From Bacillota bacterium (GTDB lineage Bacteria > Bacillota_A > Clostridia > Peptostreptococcales > Anaerovoracaceae): DNA of 5,659 bases. Under the pieces are notes generated by a model, which saw only the letters and a list, made by a program, of their open reading frames with translations, searched no databases and was not told the origin of the DNA. Below are positions 1 through 5,658 of this stretch, piece by piece (positions within the stretch are counted from its first letter, which is position 1; every line of letters starts with the position of its first letter). The DNA is taken from assembly GCA_017457585.1 (NCBI GenBank), contig JAFTHD010000177.1:1-5659 (forward strand), given 5' to 3'. A program made the position numbers and the translations under genes.

Positions 1-1269
1 GTATCGCTCATCGGAATCGCCTTAATCGGGCTACTTTACGGCATATCAACACTTTTCACCGGGAATAGAGGCATTGCGGTGTGCTCATGTGTTGCCGGGC
101 TCATCTGCCTGATTCTCTTCATAAAGAGGCAAAGGATCCTGCCGGAGCCGCTCATCGACCTCAGGCCTCTTGGCGTGGCTCCCTTTGCCACCGGCGTTGC
201 GATCAACATGATTTCGCTGATCGTCATCTTCTCAATGAATATAATCATGCCGATTTTCATGCAGAGCAACATGGGAGCATCCTCTATGAAAGCGTCCCTG
301 ACTCTTTTCCCGGCAATCGTGCTCTGCTGCATCGTCGCTCCGATAGCCGGCAGAATCTACGACAGGTTCGGCGCGAAATATCTGCTCCCCTCCGGGTTTG
401 CGCTCATATGCATCTTCACGCTGCTCATCGCACTCTTCAGGGGAAACAGCTCGCTGCTCTTGTTCGCCATACTTTACATACCAGTAATATGCGGCTCCGC
501 CCTGATCATAGGTCCCGTTCAAAGCTATGCGCTCTCATTTCTCTCGCCGGAACTAAACCCTCACGGCGTCACCGTTATGAGCACGGGATTTCAGATTGCA
601 GGCTGCATCGGCTCCTCCGTGTTTACAGGAATCTATGCAAGCGCCTTAGGCGCTCGACTGAGTTCCGGCATAGACCCTGCCGCTGCTGCGGAGAGCGGAT
701 TTCTCTTCACGGTGCTGGCAGCATCCCTGTGCGCGCTTGCAGGATTTGTTCTTTCCGTATCGTTAAATAGATTTAAGAGGCCGCAGACCCACGAAGCACA
801 GGTTTATGCAAATGAACTTCAGCAGATCATGAAAACCGACATCTATTCCATCGATGCAGACTCGACGCTGCTCGAAACCCTCACATATATTACAGAGAAA
901 AAGATAAGCGGCGTGCCCGTTACGGAGAATGGCAAGCTGGTGGGCTTTATCAGCGATGGAGATATTCTTCGCTACCTTTCCGGCCTTCACCCACTCTTTG
1001 AGAGTGCCTGGTCTCTGGCCGCAGCTGCATCCCAGGAGCACGGATTTGACAGAAGGCTCTCCGATTTGATTTCGATGAAAGTAAGAGATATCGCCGTAAA
1101 GAGGGTTATTACCGTAAATTCCGGCGACAGCCTCAGAGAGGTGTGCCGCGTCCTCGAGCAAAATCACCTAAAAAAGGTGCCGGTTATGGACGGTCCGGAA
1201 ATGGTCGGAATCATAAACAGCAGCAACATTACGAAGTATGCACTGCAAAAGGTCCTCAGCAACGCATAA
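1..1269 (+). CDS. DHA2-type MFS transporter with C-terminal CBS pair (5' partial)
   Basis: This is the C-terminal 422 residues of a drug:H+ antiporter-like permease of the major facilitator superfamily; the frame is open to base 1, so the start lies outside the window. Residues 1-258 hold about eight hydrophobic segments, matching the second half of a 14-helix EmrB/QacA-type protein. The loop GRIYDRFGAK (117-126) resembles the MFS inter-helix motif A, and 181-208 (LSPELNPHG then GFQIAGCIGSSVF) is typical of the late helices of DHA2 proteins. After a short basic linker (258-265) come two CBS domains, about 277-331 (SGVPV..GKLVGFISDGDILR) and 359-420 (KKVPVMDG..MVGIINSSNITK). CBS pairs usually bind adenine nucleotides and gate the attached protein, so transport regulated by energy state is an inference. 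The substrate is unknown. Stop is TAA at 1267-1269. Confidence is high for family and fusion, low for substrate. Confidence 0.9.
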   Translation, partial: VSLIGIALIGLLYGISTLFTGNRGIAVCSCVAGLICLILFIKRQRILPEPLIDLRPLGVAPFATGVAINMISLIVIFSMNIIMPIFMQSNMGASSMKASLTLFPAIVLCCIVAPIAGRIYDRFGAKYLLPSGFALICIFTLLIALFRGNSSLLLFAILYIPVICGSALIIGPVQSYALSFLSPELNPHGVTVMSTGFQIAGCIGSSVFTGIYASALGARLSSGIDPAAAAESGFLFTVLAASLCALAGFVLSVSLNRFKRPQTHEAQVYANELQQIMKTDIYSIDADSTLLETLTYITEKKISGVPVTENGKLVGFISDGDILRYLSGLHPLFESAWSLAAAASQEHGFDRRLSDLISMKVRDIAVKRVITVNSGDSLREVCRVLEQNHLKKVPVMDGPEMVGIINSSNITKYALQKVLSNA

Positions 1270-1276
1270 AATCTTT

Positions 1277-1304
1277 TTGAATACGTCCCTTCTGATGATA
1301 TACT
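1277..1304 (+). promoter_or_regulatory. Extended -10 sigma-A type promoter for the EEP gene
   Basis: TTGAAT at 1277-1282 (-35, four of six consensus bases) is followed after 16 bp by TATACT at 1299-1304 (-10, five of six), with a TG dinucleotide at 1296-1297 giving an extended -10. Transcription would start near 1311, leaving a leader of roughly 18 nt with AAAGGA (1317-1322) as ribosome binding site. It lies in the 59-bp gap after the transporter gene, so the EEP gene is probably transcribed independently. Confidence 0.6.
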
Positions 1305-1328
1305 TTAGTCATACAGAAAGGATGAGTC

Positions 1329-2438
1329 ATGGTTAAACAAATTCTCAAAATAATCGGATTGATCGTAGGAATCGTAGTTGTCGCCGTAGGAATACTTCTC
1401 GGATGGCTTACTGCCGGAGAATACAGACCTGCAGACATCGAGGAACTGAGCGTATCACAGGCGGCTTCTGACCCGGGTGCGGGAGAGCTTTCACCGGGAG
1501 ATTCATTTAAGATCATGAGCTGGAATATAGGCTACGGCGCGCTGGGCGATAACGCTGACTTCTTCATGGATGGCGGCGATAGCGTTATGACTGCGGATGA
1601 AGAAAGGGTAAGCTCCAATCTGGACGGGATAATCAGTCACATCAAGTCTGAAGATCCGAATATCGTCTTCCTTCAAGAAGCGGACAGGGACAGCAAGAGA
1701 AGCCATCACGTGGACGAGGTTTCTACAATCGCTTCCGCCTTTGAGAATCAATACGCAAGCACCTTTGCAAACAACTTCAAGGTGCCGTTCGTGCCATACC
1801 CTCTGCCTCCGATCGGTAAGGTTGACAGCGGTCTTCTCACCCTGTCGGAATATGAGATATCACAGTCTGCGAGAATCAGCCTGCCGTGCCCTTTTAGCTG
1901 GCCTATACGAACGGCCAATCTCAAGAGATGTCTCATGGCAGACAGAATACCTGTCTCCGGCGGCAAGGAACTTGTGGTAATCAACCTTCACCTCGAGGCC
2001 TACGACAACGGCGAGGGCAAGATTGCCCAGACAAACGCCCTTCTGGACGTTCTGAACGAAGAACGGAGCAAGGGTAACTACGTCATTGCAGGCGGCGACT
2101 TCAATCAGACGTTTGACAATATCGATTCGGGCGCATATCCGGTACTGGAAGGTATGTGGCAGCCTGGGAGCATAAGCGCGAATGACTTCGGCGAAGGCTG
2201 GTCTCTGCTCATGGACGCTTCAGTTCCTACGTGCAGATCCCTCGACAGGCCGCTTGCAGGTCTGGATGATTCTGCAAGGGATCCATCGGTATTTCAGTAT
2301 TACATGATCGACGGTTTTATCGTCAGCGACAACTTGGAAGTTTCCGGTCTTAAAACTCAGGGGCTGGGCTTTGAGAACACGGATCATAACCCGGTTGTCA
2401 TGAAGGTGAAAATCGGGACATCCGAGAATTCAAACTAA
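1329..2438 (+). CDS. Membrane-anchored endonuclease/exonuclease/phosphatase family protein
   Basis: A 369-residue protein of the EEP (DNase I/exonuclease III/sphingomyelinase-like) superfamily of metal-dependent phosphodiesterases. Residues 5-28 form one hydrophobic segment after a short basic start, with no clear signal peptidase site, so it is probably a signal anchor with the catalytic domain outside the membrane. The family landmarks appear in order: MSWNIGYG (63-70, with N66), FLQEAD (114-119, metal-binding E117), NLHLEA (219-224, with H221), GGDFNQ (255-260, D257 and N259), MIDG (326-329) and TDHNPV (351-356, with catalytic H353). The active site therefore looks intact. The natural substrate (nucleic acid, phospholipid or another phosphoester) cannot be told. 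The start ATG follows AAAGGA by 6 nt. The last codons coincide with repeat-like sequence (see the array), so the extreme C-terminus may be recently acquired. Confidence 0.9.
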   Translation: MVKQILKIIGLIVGIVVVAVGILLGWLTAGEYRPADIEELSVSQAASDPGAGELSPGDSFKIMSWNIGYGALGDNADFFMDGGDSVMTADEERVSSNLDGIISHIKSEDPNIVFLQEADRDSKRSHHVDEVSTIASAFENQYASTFANNFKVPFVPYPLPPIGKVDSGLLTLSEYEISQSARISLPCPFSWPIRTANLKRCLMADRIPVSGGKELVVINLHLEAYDNGEGKIAQTNALLDVLNEERSKGNYVIAGGDFNQTFDNIDSGAYPVLEGMWQPGSISANDFGEGWSLLMDASVPTCRSLDRPLAGLDDSARDPSVFQYYMIDGFIVSDNLEVSGLKTQGLGFENTDHNPVVMKVKIGTSENSN

Positions 2439-2456
2439 GCAAGCGATCAGCTTGTT
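2420..2456. repeat. Degenerate half-unit of the 72-bp repeat, overlapping the EEP stop
   Basis: Aligned without gaps to the last 37 bp of a full unit, this segment matches at about 23 of 37 positions by hand count, including ATCCGAG at its left end and ATCAGC towards its right end. ATCCGAG lies 37 bp before the next GGATAC, the same distance as inside the array. It includes the last codons and stop of the EEP gene. Common descent from the array is an inference. Confidence 0.45.
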
Positions 2457-2719
2457 GGATACCCGCTTTTCATAAACGTTGAGAATTAAACTTCCGAGTA
2501 TCCATATCACCAAATATATCAACCTTGCGGATACCCGTTTTTCATAAACGTTGAGAATTGAATATCCGAGTATCCATATCACTAAATATATCAACCTTGT
2601 GGATACTCGTTTTTCATGAACGTTGATAATTGAATATCCGAGTATCCATATCACTAAATATATCAGCCTTGTGGATACTCGTTTTTCATAAACGTTGAGA
2701 ATTGAATATCCGAGTATCC
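2457..2719. repeat. Tandem array of 72-bp hairpin units (3 full copies plus a core)
   Basis: Units begin at GGATAC at 2457, 2529, 2601 and 2673, an exact 72-bp period. Each has a 47-nt core with inverted ends and a 25-nt AT-rich linker; the fourth has the core only and ends at 2719. In units 3 and 4 the ends are the perfect 9-bp arms GGATACTCG and CGAGTATCC. In units 1 and 2 the left arm is GGATACCCG, giving one mismatch. A second, inner TTCA/TGAA stem can form in units 2-4, around a loop containing the palindrome AACGTT. Pairs of copies differ at only a few positions, so the duplication looks recent or homogenised. The array occupies the gap between two convergent genes. It lacks a U-tract after the right arm on either strand, so it is not a set of ordinary intrinsic terminators. 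Function unknown; a mobile-type repeat, structured RNA or transcription barrier are all possible. Confidence 0.92.
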
Positions 2720-2740
2720 AAACTCCCTTCAAAAAATGAA

Positions 2741-2796
2741 TTTCGGATACCTGCAGACCTTTATTTCAACGCTTTTCTATCCTTCGGTATCCGAAA
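2741..2796 (-). terminator. Degenerate fifth hairpin of the array; candidate terminator for the DAHP synthase gene
   Basis: Perfect 11-bp arms TTTCGGATACC (2741-2751) and GGTATCCGAAA (2786-2796) enclose a 34-nt loop. Its GGATAC starts at 2745, exactly 72 bp after the previous unit, and its core is 48 nt against 47, so it sits in register with the array although most of its interior differs. Read on the - strand, the stem is followed by TTCATTTTTT (2740-2731), so it could end transcription from the aroF-like gene. The long loop makes it an untypical terminator. Confidence 0.4.
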
Positions 2797-2798
2797 AC

Positions 2799-2823
2799 AG
2801 AACGATTGATTAAAATTCGTTCT
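2799..2823 (-). terminator. Weak candidate hairpin just after the DAHP synthase stop
   Basis: AGAACGA (2799-2805) and TCGTTCT (2817-2823) form a 7-bp stem around an 11-nt loop, 17 nt past the stop codon. On the - strand the stem is followed by GTTTTC. The stem is short and AT-rich and the T-run is short, so this is a weak terminator candidate, possibly acting together with the larger hairpin that follows it. Confidence 0.25.
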
Positions 2824-2840
2824 CAGCCTATTCAATCACT

Positions 2841-3857
2841 CTATGCCATGACCTTTCCTTCAAACTCGACGCGTCTTCTGATGTCTCGCATCAGCTCATC
2901 AAACTGGTCCAGGTCGAGAGACTGAGCGCCGTCGCACAGTGCGTTCGCCGGGTCATTGTGGGTCTCTATGATTGCCCCGTCTGCGCCTGCTGCAATTGCG
3001 GCACGAACCATTACCTGGACAAGATCCCTCTTGCCTGTGCCGTGACTCGGGTCAATTATTATAGGCAGGTGGGTCTTCTGTCTCAAAACAGGAATTGCGG
3101 ATAAATCCAGGGTGTTTCTCGTCGCCGTTTCAAATGTCCTTATTCCCCTCTCGCAAAGAATTACGTCATTATTTCCCCCTGCCAGTATGTACTCTGCTGC
3201 AAGGAGCAATTCTTCCAGAGTATTCGCAAGGCCTCGCTTTAGCAAAACAGGCTTTCGCAGCTTGCCAAGCTCCATCAGGAGTTTGAAATTCTGCATGTTT
3301 CGTGCTCCCACCTGAATGATGTCCACATCTTCAAAGAACGGTAGATCTGCGATTTCCATCAGTTCCGTAACGATTGGAAGTCCCGTCTCTTTTTTCGCGG
3401 CTTTGAGAAGTTCCAACCCGTCTTTGCCCATTCCGAGGAAGGAATACGGGGAGCTTCTCGGCTTGAATGCACCGCCTCTAAGCATCGGGGCTCCCGAAGC
3501 GGACACGCTTTTGGCAACCGTCATGATCTGTTCTGTATTCTCAACTGAACAAGGACCTGCGATTACCGTGAAGGTTCCGTTACCGATCTTGTGACCGCCT
3601 ACATTTACGATCGTATCCTGTGGATGAAAAGCTCTGTTTGCTTTTTTGTATGGCTCCGTTACCCTCCTGCCGTACTCGATAAAGTCGCATGTCTCTACGA
3701 TATCATCCATGTCAACAGATGCGGTATTTCCGATAAGGCAAACACTGACTCTCTCCGTGCCGGGGCTGATAAACGGCTGAAATCCAATCTCCTCGAACTT
3801 CTTTGCAAAGCTCTCAATCTGCTCTCTTTTGGCATCCTTTTTCATTACAAATATCAT
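2841..3857 (-). CDS. aroF: 3-deoxy-7-phosphoheptulonate (DAHP) synthase, type I-beta with ACT-like domain
   Basis: Condenses phosphoenolpyruvate and erythrose 4-phosphate to DAHP, the first committed step of the shikimate pathway to aromatic amino acids; cytosolic. The 338-residue protein has an N-terminal ferredoxin/ACT-like domain (about 1-70, starting MIFVMKK) and a TIM-barrel synthase domain (about 85-335). Visible motifs are AGPCSVE (100-106), RGGAFKPRSSPYSF (127-140), GARNMQN (184-190), LLKRG (205-209), ERGIRTFE (236-243) and DPSHGTG (269-275). The expected metal ligands are all present: C103, H272, E298 and D309. ACT-bearing enzymes of this type are often feedback-inhibited by tyrosine or phenylalanine; here that is inference. 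There is no chorismate mutase domain. The start at 3857 is chosen over an in-frame ATG at 3881 because GGAGG lies 6 nt before it and MIFVMK is the usual family start. The symbol aroF follows common Firmicutes naming; aroG or aroA is also used. Confidence 0.95.
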   Translation of the reverse strand: MIFVMKKDAKREQIESFAKKFEEIGFQPFISPGTERVSVCLIGNTASVDMDDIVETCDFIEYGRRVTEPYKKANRAFHPQDTIVNVGGHKIGNGTFTVIAGPCSVENTEQIMTVAKSVSASGAPMLRGGAFKPRSSPYSFLGMGKDGLELLKAAKKETGLPIVTELMEIADLPFFEDVDIIQVGARNMQNFKLLMELGKLRKPVLLKRGLANTLEELLLAAEYILAGGNNDVILCERGIRTFETATRNTLDLSAIPVLRQKTHLPIIIDPSHGTGKRDLVQVMVRAAIAAGADGAIIETHNDPANALCDGAQSLDLDQFDELMRDIRRRVEFEGKVMA

Positions 3858-3863
3858 GATACG

Positions 3864-3868
3864 CCTCC
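3864..3868 (-). promoter_or_regulatory. Ribosome binding site fixing the DAHP synthase start
   Basis: GGAGG on the - strand, 6 nt before the ATG at 3857-3855. The upstream in-frame ATG at 3881 has no comparable site and would add eight residues not expected for the family. Confidence 0.8.
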
Positions 3869-3872
3869 AATA

Positions 3873-3889
3873 TTTGAACAATATTCAAA
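3873..3889 (-). promoter_or_regulatory. Dyad in the DAHP synthase leader, possible operator
   Basis: A perfect 6-bp inverted repeat TTTGAA-N5-TTCAAA lies between the predicted -10 box and the ribosome binding site, at roughly +7 to +23 of the predicted transcript. Its position would suit a repressor operator or a small leader hairpin. No known operator consensus is recognised. Confidence 0.35.
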
Positions 3890-3902
3890 CATAAGTATCT
3901 GC

Positions 3903-3908
3903 ATTATA
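3903..3908 (-). promoter_or_regulatory. Extended -10 promoter element for the DAHP synthase gene
   Basis: On the - strand the sequence TGATATAAT gives a consensus TATAAT with TG one base upstream. The -35 position (17 bp away) reads TATATA, only three of six consensus bases, so the promoter would rely on the extended -10. The predicted start is near 3896, giving a leader of about 40 nt. The box overlaps the TAA stop (3906-3904) of the preceding gene. Confidence 0.5.
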
Positions 3909-4161
3909 TCACATTGCAGCCCCGGTATATATAAAAAGAATCGGTGCCGTAGTCTTTATACTTTCCCGATTCTTTTCCTCGTTCGTATTCTCTCTTCCAG
4001 TCCTTCTTGCGAGGTCTGTCCTTTTCGGTCATATGACCGCCTGTCCTGAAGCTTGCCACCTGATATGCCTTAGCTCTGTTCACCTTGTTCATATCGATCA
4101 CCATCTTCTTTTCCTGTTTTGGTGGAGCAACAGGAACGCTCCTTTTTTTCTTCCTGCTCAT
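3904..4161 (-). CDS. Small, highly basic hypothetical protein
   Basis: An 85-residue protein of no family I can name. It starts with a lysine/arginine run (MSRKKKR), continues through a proline-containing stretch, and has a second basic block around GGHMTEKDRPRKKDWKREY (41-59). There is no signal peptide or membrane segment. The strong charge would suit binding to RNA, DNA or the ribosome, but that is inference only. It is very probably a real gene: AGGAGG at 4173-4168 lies 6 nt before the ATG. It follows the acetyltransferase gene by 59 nt on the same strand, and its stop codon overlaps the -10 box of the DAHP synthase gene. Confidence 0.75.
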   Translation of the reverse strand: MSRKKKRSVPVAPPKQEKKMVIDMNKVNRAKAYQVASFRTGGHMTEKDRPRKKDWKREYERGKESGKYKDYGTDSFYIYRGCNVI

Positions 4162-4220
4162 TATTTTCCTCCTTATGTTGTATTCTCATTTGTCAATCAA
4201 TCATAGCTGACATTCATTCT

Positions 4221-4769
4221 CTAATCCAGCTTCTTTTCGATGAGCACCAGATTGACGCCGGGAATCCCGTTGAAAACCGTCGGTACTATACCGATCTCTC
4301 TGTACCCATATTTCCTGTAAAAGGCACGCGCCGCTGCGTTTTTCTCGTTGGTGTCCAGTCTGAGATAAGGGCATCCGTTCTCACGAGCGTAATTTTCGTA
4401 GAACCTAAGAAACTCGGTACCGAGACCCTTTGCACCTGTCTTCTTTGATATAACGAGCGTGTGGAGCCCCATCACCTCTTCGTCCTTTGCCGGATGCTCC
4501 CACGCCCCTTCAGCGTACACATCCACCTGAATTCTGTTGATTATGCCCGTGCCTACTACGCATCCATCCTGGTCTTCCTGCACGTACATGTCGCCTCTTG
4601 CAACGGACTGCACCGCCGTATCCCGGATGGGATAAACATCCCTCTCCCAGCCGATGGTCACCTCTCCAGCCTCTTCCCTGTCGTGAATCTCCTCGTAAAT
4701 GGATGAAATCGCGTCTATGTCGGCTTCCGTAGCTTTTCTAATTCTCGTCTTCGTCTCGTTCATCGTCAT
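4221..4769 (-). CDS. GNAT family N-acetyltransferase
   Basis: A 182-residue Gcn5-related acetyltransferase that would transfer an acetyl group from acetyl-CoA to an amine; substrate unknown. The N-terminal IRKATEADIDAISSIYEEI (10-28) is the usual opening strand and helix. Motif A lies at about 102-121 (LHTLVISKK then GAKGLGTEFL), and the later AAARAFYRKYGYREIG (145-160) is the typical second acetyl-CoA contact region. The first position of the Q/R-x-x-G-x-G/A signature is a glycine (G112) rather than Q or R, while G115 and G117 are kept. Two ATG codons, at 4769 and 4763, are possible starts; GAGAG lies 2 nt from the first and 8 nt from the second, so the true protein may be 180 residues. The start lies inside the end of the preceding gene (32-nt overlap), suggesting translational coupling. 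Confidence 0.88.
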   Translation of the reverse strand: MTMNETKTRIRKATEADIDAISSIYEEIHDREEAGEVTIGWERDVYPIRDTAVQSVARGDMYVQEDQDGCVVGTGIINRIQVDVYAEGAWEHPAKDEEVMGLHTLVISKKTGAKGLGTEFLRFYENYARENGCPYLRLDTNEKNAAARAFYRKYGYREIGIVPTVFNGIPGVNLVLIEKKLD

Positions 4770-5043
4770 TGCTCTCGTTTCTCAAATACATCTCGTTAAT
4801 TTTCATCTGAGCATGCTCCGTTATGTGTTTCTGTGCAATCCTGTCCCTATCGCTTATGATTGCAAGCATTTCATCCGCCGTATTCTCAAGGGATATGCGG
4901 TCTTGAGCAAGCACATACCCGATCATTCTCCCTGCGGTAAAATCGGTGTTCAGCTCGCTTGCTATGAGCCTGGAATAATCCTTCGGATACCCCTTGCTAA
5001 CCATGATTTCGTAAAGTTTTTTGCTCGTCTCTGATATTGCCAT
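4738..5043 (-). CDS. Conserved-looking hypothetical protein upstream of the acetyltransferase
   Basis: A 101-residue soluble protein that I cannot assign to a named family. It is mostly predicted-helical by eye, with a compact core (SKKLYEIMVSKGYP and ASELNTDFTAGRMIGYVL, then DEMLAIISDRDRI) and a strongly acidic C-terminal tail (NDDERDEDEN). There is no signal peptide or membrane segment. GGAAG lies 4 nt before the ATG at 5043, a moderate ribosome binding site. The acidic tail is encoded in the segment that overlaps the start of the acetyltransferase gene, so part of its composition may reflect dual coding. Tight linkage suggests both products are made together; a shared function is inference. 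Confidence 0.75.
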   Translation of the reverse strand: MAISETSKKLYEIMVSKGYPKDYSRLIASELNTDFTAGRMIGYVLAQDRISLENTADEMLAIISDRDRIAQKHITEHAQMKINEMYLRNESNDDERDEDEN

Positions 5044-5089
5044 TGTTCTTCCAGCCGATGTGTTTTACCAAGTTATGATCAATTCGTTT

Positions 5090-5515
5090 CTATTCATTGC
5101 CATCCTGCTTGTTAAATGTCATCCATACGCCATTATGTCCAAGCCTGAGAGTCTCACCATCACATTCGTATTCGAGCACGTCCTCAGGCGATTTCAGCTC
5201 CCAGCAAAACGGAACATCAAAATCATCCATATCAAATGAGCATGTTATCGTTTCTTCAGTGAAATTACCCATGTCTCCTGAAATTCCGGGATTTCCTGCA
5301 GCAAAATCGTACATGCTGAACGCCCCGTCCTCTGCGATATCCATGGCATAAAAGCCGGTGTCAGTCTCTCCATCCGATGCCAGCGGTTCGCATATCCAGC
5401 TTCCTGCAAACTCTGATGGCACGCCTTTTTCAAAACTCGATTCAGTCTTATCTCCGCAAGCGCAAATGGCCATCGTTATACATATTATAGCTGCTGCAAT
5501 CAGCAATCTCCTCAT
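5090..5515 (-). CDS. Small putative lipoprotein
   Basis: A 141-residue secreted protein probably anchored to the outer face of the membrane. The N-terminus has basic residues (MRRLL), a hydrophobic stretch to about residue 19, and a lipobox ICAC with the lipidated cysteine at position 20, followed by GDK. Cysteine at -2 is unusual but tolerated. The mature part is acidic and looks strand-rich, with FAGSW (36-40) near its start and a repeating pattern of turns (GNPGISGDMG) suggesting a small beta barrel or lipocalin-like fold; this is a guess from pattern only. Four further cysteines (42, 92, 104, 118) could form disulfides. The start chosen is ATG at 5515, with GGAG 11 nt before it; an in-frame TTG at 5524 would add three residues but lies only 2 nt from that site. 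It begins 5 nt after the stop of the preceding gene, indicating an operon. Confidence 0.8.
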   Translation of the reverse strand: MRRLLIAAAIICITMAICACGDKTESSFEKGVPSEFAGSWICEPLASDGETDTGFYAMDIAEDGAFSMYDFAAGNPGISGDMGNFTEETITCSFDMDDFDVPFCWELKSPEDVLEYECDGETLRLGHNGVWMTFNKQDGNE

Positions 5516-5520
5516 TTTAT

Positions 5521-5658
5521 TCAAAGCTCCATCATTATTTGGTCAGATATAAAGGATTCCTGCCTCGCCAAATGAATTTTGTCACCCGGCATGCTGTTCC
5601 CGATCAGAAATGGACTGTTGGAGTCGTGAAATCTTACGTTTTGTCTTACTCTCCTCTT
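5521..5658 (-). CDS. 3' end of an unidentified gene (cut by right edge)
   Basis: A frame with no stop from the right edge to TGA at 5523-5521 encodes 45 residues, ending with RFHDSNSPFLIGN, then MPGDKIHLARQ and finally DQIMMEL. The residue mix and codon use look coding, and the frame ends 5 nt before the lipoprotein ATG, with that gene's ribosome binding site inside its last codons, as is usual within operons. I do not recognise the family. The start is outside the window, so it could be missed by a scan that requires a start codon. The alternative is that this is a non-coding leader of the lipoprotein gene; no convincing promoter was found there. Confidence 0.5.
   Translation of the reverse strand, partial: KRRVRQNVRFHDSNSPFLIGNSMPGDKIHLARQESFISDQIMMEL

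Noticed and set aside
81..770. 229-codon + strand frame inside the transporter gene
   Set aside because: It is an arginine/histidine-rich shadow of the transporter reading frame, which has clear membrane helices and CBS domains.
2457..2719. CRISPR array
   Set aside because: The 47-nt cores repeat, but the 25-nt segments between them are also nearly identical, so there are no unique spacers, and no cas gene is nearby.
2457..2719. Series of intrinsic terminators
   Set aside because: The T-run follows the left arm of each hairpin, not the right arm, and no U-tract follows the stem on either strand in the main units.
3858..3881. Longer DAHP synthase start at 3881
   Set aside because: It lacks a ribosome binding site and adds MFKYWRRI, which is encoded by the leader dyad and Shine-Dalgarno region.
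3591..4049. 152-codon + strand frame opposite the DAHP synthase start and the basic protein gene
   Set aside because: It lies antisense to two well-supported genes with good start signals, and its product has no recognisable domain and an unnatural residue mix.
4191..4196. TTGACA as the -35 box of a promoter for the basic 85-residue protein
   Set aside because: It is a perfect -35 on the - strand, but 16-18 bp downstream falls on the ribosome binding site and no -10 box is present.
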